NCBI GenBank assembly: GCA_963693305.1
Contig: OY855916.1
Span: 2,978,501-3,042,500 of the forward strand
Reading direction: 5' to 3'
DNA: 64,000 nt
Source of the DNA: Meandrina meandrites
Taxonomy: Eukaryota > Cnidaria > Anthozoa > Scleractinia > Meandrinidae
In this document: piece by piece, positions 1 to 12,700 of the stretch
How positions within the stretch are numbered: the first letter of the stretch is position 1
Layout: each line of letters begins with the position of its first letter
The notes under the pieces: model-generated
Seen by the model: only the letters and a program-made list of their open reading frames with translations
Databases searched by the model: none
What the model was told of the DNA's origin: nothing
Made by a program: the position numbers and the translations under genes

Positions 1-837
1 TTGTGTGGAAGTCGAGTTTTGCGTAGAAGTCGAATTTTAGGTGGAAGTAGAGATTTGTTTGTGTGGGGGTCAGATTCATGCACAAGATGGACCTTATTTT
101 GATATTAAACCAGAAATATAATTCTTCTCGAAAAGTGTTCCAAAATGCACCAAATGGCATTAGAGCGTGTCAAGATTTTCAAAATTTTTCCGGAGGAGGA
201 TGTCCCCATACTCCACTACGGAAATGGGCCTCCGGCCCATTTAAGATATCACAATCGGTGCTAACGTTTGGAACTCTCACTTCAAAATTCGTTCCTCCAG
301 GTTTGACAGATATATAATTACATAATTTTTCACTATAAACTGTTATTTACCTTTGAAATCTCCCTAAGTCAATTTTATAATTTATTAAAGGAATATTATT
401 CGGAAGGTATTTTATGTCATAAATTAAATTAACTTTAAAATGGAAAGTAACGTTAAAGTACAAGCTATGTGTTTAATAAAACAAAGTAGCACTGTTTTTC
501 ATTACTGTGCGCGAAGCAGAATTTCTCCCTAAAAAATCGTGCACAGGGCTGCAGCCAAAAAAAGTTCTTACACATGCAAGTTCTTACACTTGCAAGCTTC
601 CGTCCTGTCGGTTATTCGACCTTAATATCTGATAATTCGCTTTGCAGAAAAGACGGGGGAGCATATACCGGGGTGAAAGTTTTAGTAATGATCACAGACA
701 AGCTGGTAAACAGTTAAGGATTAAAAAAACGTTTGGATGCAGAGGACCACGCAACGAAGAACAAAACTACTTGACTTGTCTGTTGCCGGATCTCTTGTAA
801 AAGAAATACTCGTACCAGACGTCACGTTAAGTGTAGA
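1..837. other. Intergenic, no gene recognised
   Basis: No supported gene. A stretch at about 150-260, with a TTTTCAAAATTT-like start followed by short GC-rich self-complementary pieces, resembles the minus strand of 62750-62880 and is probably a copy of the same dispersed repeat. The 84-codon open frame across it looks incidental. Confidence 0.4.
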
Positions 838-2037
838 TAAAACCAAATTGATTGTAAGGCTGGTACTACGGTAAAAGGGCAAAATTTATTATTTTTTTTT
901 TGTATTTTAATACTGTATTTGATTTTATGGTTTCTTACAAAACATGTACATATTGTTGTTACGAACACATTGTTGTTACGAACACACACACACACACACA
1001 CATTACACTTACAGGAAACTCGCTACACTTCCATTTTCCTATTACACAATACACTACTATAAACTATAACTTACATACGCAGTACAAAGATTTTAACATG
1101 TTATGACAGATTATGTTTCTACCTCAATATACCTGCCCCATTTTTTTGATGGATGGGCCATTTATTATTAAATTGAGCAATCTTTTCCTCAAGTTGATAA
1201 ATTTTCTTCACATGTGGTTTGAATGCAATAATGGATGGTTTAACCTTATTGCATCTACACGAATATATAAATTTTTTTGCAATTAACAGAATATGGTTAA
1301 CAAACCAATCCTCCTCGTCAGTCATACCAAACATTATATCTTTATGACAGAGGGATTTAATTTGGATATTCTGGTGGCCCATCCATTTTATAACTTCTGC
1401 CCAAAACTTCTTGGTATAGTGGCAAGTTATAAAGATGTGTTCGAGAGATTCGTCTACTTCCCCGTAAAAAGAACAGAGTGGAGATGAAATTATTCCAACT
1501 TAACTAAGGAGGGCATTTGTTGCAAGACATCTGTTAAGAAGTTTGTATTGAAATTCACGCGATTTTGTGTCCAAAGCAACACGATGTGGTAAGCAATATA
1601 TTTTCTTCCAATCCAATTCACCATCATTTTCGAACAAAACATTGTACTTAAGCTGAGCTGTAGGTGGAGTAATGATTCTGTTTCGGAGTTCTTTGTAAAT
1701 AGTCTTCGAAACGGCCTTACTGATTAAGACATTTTGCCCGTTTAACTGTAACTGGACTTGATTTTGTAGGTTAAAAGGCTCAGTGCCAGTATAATTATAA
1801 GTTTTTAGAATTCTACGATATTCTGTTGGAAGGGCATCAATGACACAGAAGAGCCTAAATGCATCTAACGGAGAAATATCTAGTTCCCGTAACTTATGTT
1901 TTGTAATAAGCTCGTTATTCTCAGGGCCAGTTCACATTGTACTGGCCGTGAAGAAGAGTAGCTCTGGTAGTTGAAATATTGGCCAATAAATTTTGCCCTT
2001 TTGCCGTAGTACCAGCCTTACAATCAATTTGGTTTTA
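838..2037. mobile_element. Block bracketed by a 53-bp inverted repeat
   Basis: Positions 838-890 and the reverse complement of 1985-2037 match over about 53 bp with one mismatch by eye. Between them lies a short (CA)n tract near 985-1001 and a minus-strand LINE fragment. The arms could be the ends of a fold-back or MITE-like element that captured the LINE, or an inverted duplication made when the LINE inserted. No clear target duplication was found outside the arms. Confidence 0.55.
1119..1928 (-). pseudogene. LINE ORF2 C-terminal remnant
   Basis: Reading the minus strand from about 1928 gives a continuous protein typical of the C-terminal end of non-LTR retrotransposon ORF2. It includes a zinc-knuckle-like segment in which REFQYKLLNRC is followed by a CSFYGEVDESLEHIF motif and an HYTKKFW motif. 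A basic tail ends at the stop near 1119. One in-frame TAA near 1492-1500 interrupts it, and no endonuclease or reverse transcriptase palm lies upstream. It is a 5'-truncated, dead copy. The family (L1-like or L2-like) is not resolved. Confidence 0.75.
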
Positions 2038-2854
2038 GTTAAGGATTACTCATAACACGTTATATGATAATCCCCATCGTAGATTTCCCAAACGAGTCAG
2101 TTGTTAATTTTGCTATTATAACTGTTCTACTGATGCGTCTGTCTCGACTGCTGCACAAATGTGAAATATGATACTATACTGACCCAGTACCTGCCCTTAT
2201 CAGGCTGATATCAATTAAATATAATTTCAGTGTAAAAGTCTCAAGGTTCGGAGACTTACACCAAATCTTAGCAATCAATAAAATGGATGGTGTTGTGTCA
2301 AATGATCAAGGAAATTAGACAAAAAAAATAATTTCTACTTACCAAAAACTTTTTCGATTTGTTTTGCGAATGGAGCTAAAACAGGTTCCAAGCATGTTCC
2401 CTTCGTGTGGTGTGAGATATTTTGGGCCAAAAGTCAGGTACTTTTGCTTGCCAACATTTCGTCGCTTTCCACACTGCAAAATATTATTAGCAAAGCAAAC
2501 GTCCAAAAATCATGAATAATTAGTGACGTTGTCGATTTGCACGGCTCTGGGAAAATGCTCGTGCTATTCACATTGCATAAACTATGAGCAGAACATATAA
2601 CTTCACAAACACGTTAAACAAATAATGAAGAATAATCAACAAATTATTGGATCACTAACCGATACCTTAAGAATTCTGGATATCACGAAAAACCGAACTC
2701 AATAACTGTTTTTTATACATTGTAGTCTCATAGGGACGAATTAGACGGTACGATTTTGCCTCCGATAATTTCATGCGACACGCTTACGCCATGACTACAA
2801 CAGGAATCGCGTCGTGTAAATGAGCATACCACATCCTTACGAAAGACGCACGCA
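2038..2854. other. Intergenic AT-rich, nothing recognised
   Basis: No exon-like frame, tRNA head or inverted repeat was recognised. The segment runs into the first satellite block at about 2855, where GC content rises abruptly. Confidence 0.4.
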
Positions 2855-5007
2855 GGGTAACCGCCAATCGCGCCGACCGCGAATCGCGGTAACCGCGAAT
2901 CGCGCCGACCGCGAATCGCGCCGACCGCGAATCGCGCCGACCACGAATCGCGCTGACCGCGAATTGCAGTAACCGCGAATCGCGCCGACCCCAAATCGCG
3001 GTAACCGCGAATCTTGCTGACCGCGAATCGCGCTAACCGCGAATCGCGCCGACTACAAATCACGCTGACCGCGAATCGCAGTGACCGCGAATAGCGGTAA
3101 CCGCGAATCGCGCCCACCGCGAAACGCGCTGACCGCGAGTTGCGGTAACCGCGAATCGCGCCGACCGCGAATCGCGCTGACCGCGAATCGCGCCGACCGC
3201 GAATCGCGACGACTGCGAATCGCGGTAACCGCAAATCGCACACACTGCGAATAGCGGTAACCGCGAATCGCGCTTACCGCGAATCGCGCTGACCGCGAAT
3301 CGCGGTAACCGCGAATCGCGCAGACCACAAAATCGCACCGACCGAAAATCGCGGTGACCGCGAATCGCGCCGACCGCGAATCGCGCTGACCGCGAGTCGC
3401 GGTAACCGCGAATCGCGCCGACTGCAAATCGCGCTGACCGCGAATCGCGCTGACCACGAATCGCAGTAACCGCGAATCGCGGTAACCGCAAATCGCGCCG
3501 CCCACGAATCGCGGTAACCGCGAAACGCACCGACCGCGAATCGCGGTAACCGTAAATCGCGCTGACCGCGAATCGCAGTAACCGCGAATCGCGCCGACCG
3601 CGAATCGCGGTAACCGCGAATCGCGCCGACCACAAAATCGCACCGACCGCAAATCGCGGTAACCGCGAATCGCACCGACTGCAAATCGCACTGACCGCGA
3701 ATCGCGGTGACCGCGAATCGCGCCGACCGCGAATCGCGCCGACCTCGAATCGCGCTGACCGCGACTCGCGGTAACCGCGAATCGCGCCGACCGCGAATCG
3801 CGCTGACCGCGAATCGCACCCACCGCAAATCGCGCCGACCGCAAATCGCACCGACCGCGAATCGCGCTGACCGCGAATCGCGGTAACCGCGAATTGCGGT
3901 AACCGCGAATCGAGCCGACCGCTAATCGAGCTGATCGCGAATGGCGGTAACCGCAAATCGCATTGACCGCGAATAGCGGTAACCGGGAATCGCGCCGACT
4001 GCGAATCGCGCCGACCGCGAAACGCGCTGACCGCGAGTCGCGGTAACTGCGAATCGCGCCGATCGCGAATCGCGCTGACCGCGAATCGCGGTAACCGCGA
4101 ATCGCGCCGACCGCGAATCGCGACGACTGCGAAACGCGGTAACCGCGAATAACGCAAACTGCGAATAGCGGTAACCGCGAATCGCGCTTACTGCGAATCG
4201 CACTGACCGCGAATCGCGGTAACCGCGAATCGCGCCGACCACCAAATCGAACCGACTGCAAATCGCGCTGACGGCGAATCCCGGTGACCGCGAATCGCGT
4301 CGACTGCAAATCGCGCTGACCGCGAATCGCGCTGACGACGAATAGCGGTAACTGCAAATCGCACCGACCACGAATCGCGCTGATCGCGAATGGCGGTAAC
4401 CGCAAATCGCGCTGACCGCGATTCGCGGTTACCGCGAATCGTGCTGACCGCGAATCGCGGTAACCGCGAATCCCGCCGACTGCAAATCGCGCTGACCGCG
4501 AATCGCGGTGACCGCGAATAGCGGTAACCGCGAATCGCGCCGACCACGAAACGCGCTGATCGCGAGTCGCGGTAACCGCGAATCGCGCCGACCGCGAATC
4601 GCCCTGACCGCGAATCGCGGAAACCGCGAATCACGCTGACCGCGAATCGCGACGACTGCGAATCGCGGTAACCGCGAATCGCGCTGACCGCGAGTCGCGG
4701 TAACCGCGAATCGCGCTGACTGCAAATCGCACTGACCGCGAATCGCGCTGACCACGAATCGCGGTAACCGCGAATCGCGGTAACCGCAAATCGCGCCGAC
4801 CACGAATCGCGGTAACCGCGAAACGCACCGACGCCGAATCGCGGTAACCGCAAATCGCGCTGACCGCGAATCGCGGTAACCGCGAATCGCGCCGACCACA
4901 AAATCGCGCCGACCGCGAATCGCGGTAACCGCGAATCGCGCCGACTGCCAATCGCGCTGACCGCGAATCGCACCGACCGCGAATCGCGCCGACCGCGAAT
5001 CGCGACC
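2855..5007 (+). repeat. 16-bp CpG-rich satellite, block 1
   Basis: About 135 tandem copies of a 16-bp unit made of an 11-bp core, CGCGAATCGCG, and a 5-bp linker that is mostly GTAAC, CTGAC or CCGAC. The core is an odd palindrome centred on A. Because 16 is not a multiple of 3, translation repeats every 16 residues (48 bp), and the minus strand is free of stops in all three frames. The long Arg/Ser-rich open frames here are therefore a by-product. Segments beginning near 3481 and 4779 share the same order of variant units, which shows block duplication of about 1.3 kb. Confidence 0.95.
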
Positions 5008-5017
5008 ACAACTACTT

Positions 5018-5304
5018 GTACTTGTCCTCGAGCGTAATTGAGGGAATTTAAGGTACGAAAAACAAAAGTAATGTGTGATTTAAATTTTACTTATCTTTAA
5101 ATCGCGCGCTACATTGTACGTAGTTAACAAAGTTGGCGCATTATTAGACGCGCGGGTTTTAGATCTAGACATTTCCAGAGCGTTATAACATTTTAATGAC
5201 TTTTCTATTGGATTCAATAACTGAAAAGCGATGATCAATGATTTATTAAGATGCTAAACTTTCAGGTCTTCATCGCTATCACTGGTTTACTATGTTGAGT
5301 TAAG
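5018..5304 (+). repeat. 287-bp unit splitting the satellite, copy A
   Basis: It starts GTACTTGTCCTCGAG and ends near GTTGAGTTAAG. A closely similar copy lies at 8128-8418 with no satellite next to it, which defines the ends. No terminal inverted repeats, tRNA boxes or coding frame are visible. Satellite abuts both edges, so the unit either interrupted a continuous array or seeded one on each side. Confidence 0.8.
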
Positions 5305-6452
5305 ATTCGCGGTCAGCAAATCGCGCTGACCGCGAATCGCGGTAACTGCGAATCGCGGTAACTGCGAATCGCGCCAACAGCGAATCGCGCTGACCGCGAA
5401 TCGCGGTAACCGCGAATCGCGCCGACCACGAATCGCGCTCACCGCGCATCGCGGTAACCGCGAATCGCGCTGACCGCGAATCGCGGTAACCGCGAATCGT
5501 GCTGACCGCGCGTCGCGGTAACCGCGAATCGCGCCGACCGCGAATCGCGGTAACCGCGAATCGCGCCGACCACGAATCGCGGTAACCGCGAATCGCGCCG
5601 ACCGCGAATCGCGGTAACCGCGAATCGTGCCGACCGCGAATCGCGCCGACAGCGAATCGCGGTAACCGCGAATCGCGCCGACCACGAATCGCGGTAACCG
5701 CGAATCGCGCCGACCGCGAATCGTGGTAACTGCGAATCGTGCCGACCGCGATTCGCGCTGACCGCGAGTCGCGGTAACCGCGAATCGCGCCGACCGCGAA
5801 TCGCGCTGACCGTGAATCGCGGTAACCGCGAATCGCGCCGACTGCGAATCGCACCGACCGCGAATCGTGCTGGCCGCGAATCGCGCCGACCGCGAATCGC
5901 GGTAACCGCGAATCGCGCTGACCGCGAATCGCGGTAAGGGCGAATCGCACCGACTGCGAATCGCGGTAACCGCAAATCACGCTTACCGCCAATCGCGGTA
6001 ACCGCGAATCGCGACGACTGCTAATCGCGGTAACCGCGAATCGCGCAGACTGCGAATAGCGGTAACCGCGAATCGCGCTTACCGCGAGTCGCGCTGACCG
6101 CGAATTGCGGTAACCGCGAATCGCATTGAGCACGAATTGCGGTAACCGCGAATCGCGCCGACCGCGAATCGCGCTGATCGCGAATCGCGGTAACCGCGAA
6201 TCGCGCAGACGGCGAATCGCGGTAACCGCGAATCGCGGTAACCGCGAATCGCGCTGACCGCGAATCGCGGTAACGCGAATCGCACCGAGCGCGAATCGCA
6301 GTAACCACGAATCGCGGTAACTGCGAATCGCGCCGACCGCGAATCGCGGTAACCGCGAATCGCGCCGACCGCGAATCGGGCTGACCGCGAATCGCGGTAA
6401 CCGCGAATCGCGCCGACCGCGAATCGCACTGACCGCGAATCGTGGTAACCGC
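5305..6452 (+). repeat. 16-bp CpG-rich satellite, block 2
   Basis: About 70 copies of the same 16-bp unit in the same orientation as block 1, with the GTAAC linker more frequent. The first unit after the 287-bp insert is in the opposite orientation (GATTCGCGGTCAG at about 5304-5318) before the array resumes, which suggests a rearrangement junction. Stop-free minus-strand frames arise from the repeat and are not called as genes. Confidence 0.93.
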
Positions 6453-8127
6453 TTATCTCGCCCACTCTTTCTTATTATCTAAAGTGATCGCAATGTATTT
6501 TCCTAAGGTAAGGCGAATTCAGCACTTTAAATTGGTATATAATCTAATTATTTAAAATGTCGCTGTGTAGAGGACATTGTTCTGCATTAATAAGATGGTT
6601 TTGGGTTAAATAACACGTAAAAAAGACTTATTCTGAACACAGCACCTAACTCTGAGAGAAACCTTGTGTGATATTAATGAGGGTCGAGTACCAGCCTTAA
6701 AAATAGTCTAATATTCGTTCTATTGTGGTAGTAGGTCGTTGAAGATTTTTTTTTTAGATCGTTGTACTACTACCTCCCGATTGGAGGTCGTTTTAGATCT
6801 ATTTATCTCATTATAGACCTTTTTAATTCATTAAAGATATCTTTTAGGTAATATAAGATAATTTTAGGTCATTCTTTACTAACTACCGACAAGCAAACTG
6901 GTCGCTGGTTTTGAGCGACTCAAACTTTAATCATTTCGGCGCAGAGCGACAACAAGTAAGTCTGTTCCTACAATTTTAATTTTATTTTTTATTTCACGTT
7001 ATTAACGGGTGAACTTCCTATGAAATACTTTTAGTTTATTGCTGTTAATTTTTACCGATACTGGTTTTTGAGGTATCGAGAAAAAATCGCGATAATTAAC
7101 ACGCAAAGAAATTCCATTAAAATTTTAAGCGGCAACTTTTAAAAAGCTATGTCAAGATATTTTTAAATATCTTAAAAAACTTTCCCGATCTCGAAAATTA
7201 CTTTTTTTCAAATTGAAGTAAGCAAGAAGTAGTAAAATGGAAAATAAACAAAGTATGTTAATTCTAAGCATCACTCTTTGGTAACGAATATGTACAGTTT
7301 TAATGTGCTTATCAGTTGAAGCTCTTAAGAGATTTTAAACATTTTTTCTTTCAAAGTATTGGCAGAAGTTTTAAAAAGCAATGAACTGAAATCGCGAAAA
7401 TTGAACGTCGCAAAATACGCTTTGTCATTTTCGCGAAATGAAGTGCCAAAAAAATTAAAATAAGTGATAATATTATTGCATAACCTATTTTAATCATTTT
7501 TATCCTGTTCAATAGTTACTCTGTTGCAAAATATTATAGACAACGAGAGAATTAGGTAGTTTGCAAGCTTTACAAGGATTTTATGACACTGTTGTGTTTC
7601 ACTTACTATTCCACATTCAGGTTGCTCACGTTTAATGCAAACACTAAAGGAAATTGAAGGATTCATTTTATTTTCATGAAGCCATTACGTTTACTAAGTG
7701 CACTGAACCAAAAAGTGAATTAAATTAATCCCACACACTTCAGTGGCTTTGACCGTAATAAATTAACAAATCATTATAAGACAAGAATAACTGTGAATAA
7801 TTATTTCCAATATGCACCCCAATGAAAGGAATTAAGGAATTAAAGAAATCATAGACGATACCAATTTTTTAATGTTAATTAAGGCTTTTGATGTATTTTT
7901 GTGAACACTGTTTGTATTCAATGTTGAAAACAGGCCCAAAGTTTCTTAGTAACGTTTCGATTTTGGCGCCAAACTTGCGTGAGGTACGTGTCACGCATCA
8001 CGGCACACTGCTGTCGCCAGCCTAAACTTGTAAATTACTAGGGACACGAATTATTACGCTAATGATTTCAAACATTTAGGAAGAATCCCTTGGCCTGAGC
8101 ATTGCTTTCTGCCAGATGTAAACAGAC
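6453..8127. other. Intergenic AT-rich, nothing recognised
   Basis: No exon-like sequence, SINE head or strong inverted repeat was recognised in this 1.7 kb. It contains several poly-T/poly-A runs. It may separate two copies of the 287-bp unit as part of a local duplication. Confidence 0.4.
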
Positions 8128-8418
8128 GTACTTGTCCTCGAGCGTAATTGAGGGAATTTAAGGTACGAAAAACAAAAGTATAAGCTGTGATGTTAAATTT
8201 TACTTATTTTTAAATCACACGCTACATTGGTCGTAGTTAACAAACTTGGCGCATTATTAGACGCGCGGGTTTTATATCTAGACATTTCCAGAGCGTTATA
8301 ACATTTTAATGACTTTTCTATTGGATTCAATAACTGAAAAAGCGATGATCAATGATTTATTAAGACGCAAAACTTTCAGATCTTCATCGCTATCACTGGT
8401 TTACTATGTTAAGTTAAG
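8128..8418 (+). repeat. 287-bp unit, copy B without satellite
   Basis: Same orientation and nearly the same sequence as 5018-5304, with a few small indels and substitutions (for example ATAAGCTGTG in place of ATGTGTG near 8178). It serves as the satellite-free reference for where the unit begins and ends. Confidence 0.8.
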
Positions 8419-9736
8419 TTTACAATAACGAGCACCCCGGGACAAACGCTTTTCCTGTGGTGGAAGAAATAAAAACTTGACTTCGTTGTTTAACCTAGAA
8501 ATTGTTTAAAAATTGCTTCTTCGAACAACAAAGGGCTTCATAGCCACAATCTTCCACAGGCATCCGACCAGATATTACACGCTGTCCTTCTGCTATCAAA
8601 GCACTTTTTAACCAATACATAAGTTCAAAATTAAAATATTTTGTTATCTTCGCATATTGGTGATAGTTTCTTGAGTGAGAAATAAGTAGGTAAGATAGTT
8701 TTGACCAAGTTAATTTACGAAGTCTTGCAGCTTAACATCTGTCACCATAGTTTAATTGTAGAGATTGCTTTTAAATATTTAAGAGAAACTCATAAACTTG
8801 CGACATTTCTGCCTTTAGTTTTTATGCAAATTTCGCATGTTTATGTTCTGATGTTTCGCTTCACTTGCGCTGAGCATAATTCGTCGCCAGTCGCCTCTCA
8901 TGATAAAACTGCATGGCGCGAAGGATGGTCTTCGTCCCATTCCCCGCGCCTGCTTTTTTTCTCATGCGAGACGACTTGGGACGAATCAAAAAATTAATTC
9001 TCGATTCTTTTGCTATATTGAAGTTATTAAACTTTTTTATTTTCTTTTACGTACTAGAAGATGGTTTTCCATGTTCTATAAAAAAATAATGCCCGCTAGA
9101 ATTCCATTGCGTGTATGCAGCGGCTATATTCTAATTCTTAATGGATGATTCCTGGACCTATGTCAATCAATTTGAACTAACTATTGCCAAAGCGTTTTCT
9201 AATCAAAGGAAACTTTCTCAGTCCCTATAAGGTTTGCTCGCACAAATTAGGCCCAGTGACGTCACCAAGACAAACGTGACGTGACCCGAGACGCAATAGA
9301 GTCCTAGGAACTAGACAACATGGACATATAGTTTATCAAGACAAAAATTACCCTATAGCTGGTTAAAGGAATAAGGACGGTTTAACGGAGAATATTGAAA
9401 CAGATTACGGACCAAGCGTCCAACAAACATCGTTACCTCAAACAATTTAACAGGGACCTTGAGGTCGAAGCTCGAGTACGAGTACAGCCTAGTCCTTATG
9501 CTTGAAATTTTGCATTTCACAGCGATCTCTTACCGAAAATCTCCTTTTCAACTGGTCAGCAACAGGGAGGAGTGAGGATTCTGGTAACATAACTAGATTG
9601 AATTCGAAAGTCGTACAGTCGTACTCCAATCTGAAGGCCCCTATAGAATATATAGGGTAACGCAATTGACCCCTTTAAACCTTTTAGCTTTTCCTCTGCA
9701 ATACAGAAAGGTTACCTTACAATCTTTCAGACTGCA
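8419..9736. other. Upstream region of the TRPA1-like gene
   Basis: No coding exon was recognised. The segment includes a perfect CRE palindrome at 9257-9264 and a second half site near 9277. The stretch immediately before the start codon has an in-frame TAG at 9653-9655, so the reading frame cannot extend further upstream in this exon. Transcription start and TATA box were not identified. Confidence 0.4.
9257..9264. promoter_or_regulatory. CRE-like palindrome upstream of TRPA1-like gene
   Basis: A perfect TGACGTCA lies 473 bp before the predicted start codon, with a TGACG half site about 15 bp further on. CREB/ATF factors bind this octamer in animals. Occupancy and relevance are inferred only from position. 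Confidence 0.35.
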
Positions 9737-12700
9737 ATGGACGCGAACATGAACGGCCCACTGTCTCCTGAGAGACCTGATGACGAGGAGCTGCCTCTGG
9801 TACCTTTAAGTCCTGATCTTGATCGGCGCCAGCGAGCCAAAGCATTGAGTCAGCTGTCTCTCCAATCACAAGGCAGCGTCGACTATGACGTCACAGATGC
9901 TGTGGATGATGACGAACCGGTATCACTGTTCTTACTTGAAATAAGCATGAACATAAGTACAAGGAAAACAGCTTTTCTAAGTTTATGCCCTTGATTTTGT
10001 GAGAGCAGCAGCTTATAGTTCTATTTGCTGACCTCCTTTCATTTCATCAGAATTCATTCTTAGAATAGTTGTTGCAATATTTATCAATTTTTCATATCTT
10101 GTTTATACTCGGTGCCTCATTGGGCTGGAAAAGATGTATGTACTTCTTTTCTGTAGAAAGACGAAAATGGAGAGAAAGCAGGCAAATTGCATCAGGCGTG
10201 CTTGTCAGGCGACGAAGTTGAAGTTAGGAACATATTGAGCAGAGAGCCTGGTAATGAATAATTCAAACTACTGAAAGCCATTATTTTGTTACTTTTTTTG
10301 GGGGGGGGGTGGGGTGGAAAGGAGTGGGCGGACCATATGTGTAGTCCAGTTTCGGTCACAGCCCCACCCCCTGACTTCTTATCCCACCTTTTATAAGGGC
10401 TTATAGAGGCGTCGGAGAGAGGAGAGTCCATTAGAATTTGCAGCTTCATCTGCATAGCTTATAAGCTCATGATATTGGGTTGGAGAAGAGAGGCGTATTC
10501 AGTAATGATAAATGGAAGATCGGAATTATCATTTTCGTGTACGATGTAATACAATATTTTTTGCTCTCCTTCTGCATTTGTTGATTTTGATGATAAGTTT
10601 GTGGTCTGAAAATGCATCATTACAATGGTTTTTGCTCAGATGTGAATCTTCTGGACAAGTCAGGAAGAACTCCAATCCACAATGCCATATTAGGGCGTCA
10701 CGCGAAAATCATGGGGATGCTCCTGGAGGCTGGGGCTGATACAGCACGACTTGATGAGAGCCATGATGCACCACTTCAGACTGCAGTTCGGACAGGAGAC
10801 GAGAACCTTGTTAGAGTAGGTATTTTATGGACGCATTGATAGTAAACTAATCATATTTTATAGTATTGCCGGCCTGCTTTACGGACATCTGATTGTTACG
10901 AAAAGTGGTTCATTCCCAACCCAGACATTAGGTCTACTGTATTTAAACGAGAAAAATAAGGGTGGCTAAAATAAGACGCAAATTAAATCCATTCACACAT
11001 GTGTCTTCTTTTAGTCGCGAAGCGGGATTTTGTACCTAAATTCGACCAGTTTCCGTCTTCGTTCAGACGCGATCAAGTCCATGACCCGTTTACTCAAGCA
11101 ATTTCAAGTCTAAATTAAAATGCGTCTTAAAGAAGATCAGCTCTAAATCCTGCTCCAAATTAAGCCGGTTTAGCCTCCTACGCAGAGGTTCTTTTGGCTC
11201 GTCACACCAAAAGGACCTATGCGTAGGAGGCTAATCCACGTCCTTCTAGATGCACCCTGTTTCAGTCGCAAAGCGAGTTTTTTTTTAATACGAGGTTGAC
11301 AGTATTGTAGTTTTGCCTCGATTGAGAGAAACTGATTTAATTCATTGAAGTCTGTTATTTGCAAGGACTAAAATTCTCTGATACATTATAAATTTAACCT
11401 TTAACATTTCAGAGTTTTCTTCGATTCGCCACTAGCGATGTAGACATCAGAGGACACAGTTCACGGACGGCCCTACACATTGCTGCCGATATGGACAATG
11501 TATCCATCTGCAAATTATTGGTTAGTAACTTTATGTCACCGTACCCTTTTGGTGATAACAATACGACTCGGCTACAAACGCAAGGCCCCTGCCTCAATGA
11601 CCTCTTTTTATACGATAGTTTGTTTCTTCTTGAAGGTTTACATACTGTACACTCCATTATGCTCATAATGTCGGAAAGGAGATCAGAGACCAATCTTTAA
11701 TACCTAAGCTTTTTTCACCCCTTGATTCTTTTACCTCAACTGCTGTTGCGGAAGATTCCGGATCAAAGAGGACACGTTGCGCCTAGCCAGCATCTATCTG
11801 TTTTGTTCTGAGTTAGATGCTTCCGGCCCACGACTTAATAAATCAAATTCCCAGCCCTAAAACTTGTCCCAATTGCCCTCCCCTCTTCCTAATTCAAGGC
11901 CGCCTTGCCGACCCTGCAAATCAAGATGTTTGATTGCAACCTCCACCTCAAAACCACATCTCACAAATCTCGGTTATATGCCCCACTCCACTCTTTAACC
12001 CCATGAAACAAACGCTAACAACTCAGAGTTCGCTTATTGTTCCGGTCAATCTGTATCGCAAGCAATAACTATGATAGTCAAACTACCTTGGATGGGCATT
12101 TTTTGTTAGATTGAGCATGGAGCCTCTCCAGATTGCCGCGATGACGAGAACATGACTCCGATGACGCGGGCTGTGGAGAAAGGAGCCAAGAATGCCGCAG
12201 AGTTTTTCTTTGAAGATGGTCAGAGCCTTATAGTGTAACTTTGAACTGTTCTGCATATGCCAGTTATTCAGTTAGAGTACTTATGTTTTTCTCCATGTTT
12301 TTTCAATATACCAAGACATATTAAACAAAGTTAGCATAAGTTCAAGAATAATATAAAATTGGCTCTCAAGACCTCGAGGTAAATATCTTCCCGCCGGACC
12401 CTATCAATCGTTAAATAAGCGCCTGATAATACTATGTTATTCTTATTGACAGCTAAAGCAAGGCAGAGAGATATGAAGGACTTACTCTGTGATGTGGATT
12501 CTGAGGGCAGTACTCTGCTTCACTTGGCAGTCGAAAGTGGAAATTCTGAGGTGAAAAATCTCTTAAAGACGATTCCGTTTATTTGCAGCAAAGCTGTTAG
12601 ACCCAGGCTTATTGATTTCAATCGCTTTTGTTGTTAGGTGGTACAGCTTTGTCTGGACAATGGAGCTATCATTCGACAGCCAAAGGTAAGCATTATTACT

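Noticed and set aside
2855..5007. CRISPR array
   Set aside because: The units are contiguous with no unique spacers, and the DNA is eukaryotic.
2728..6465. Long minus-strand open frames (up to 450 codons) of R-D-S-R-S-A-R-F repeats
   Set aside because: The 16-bp unit has no stop in this orientation, so all three frames stay open. No start context, splice signal or non-repeat domain supports translation.
11409..11700. Minus-strand 94-codon frame and plus-strand shadows
   Set aside because: Shadows of TRPA1-like exon 4 (11413-11520) running into its intron.
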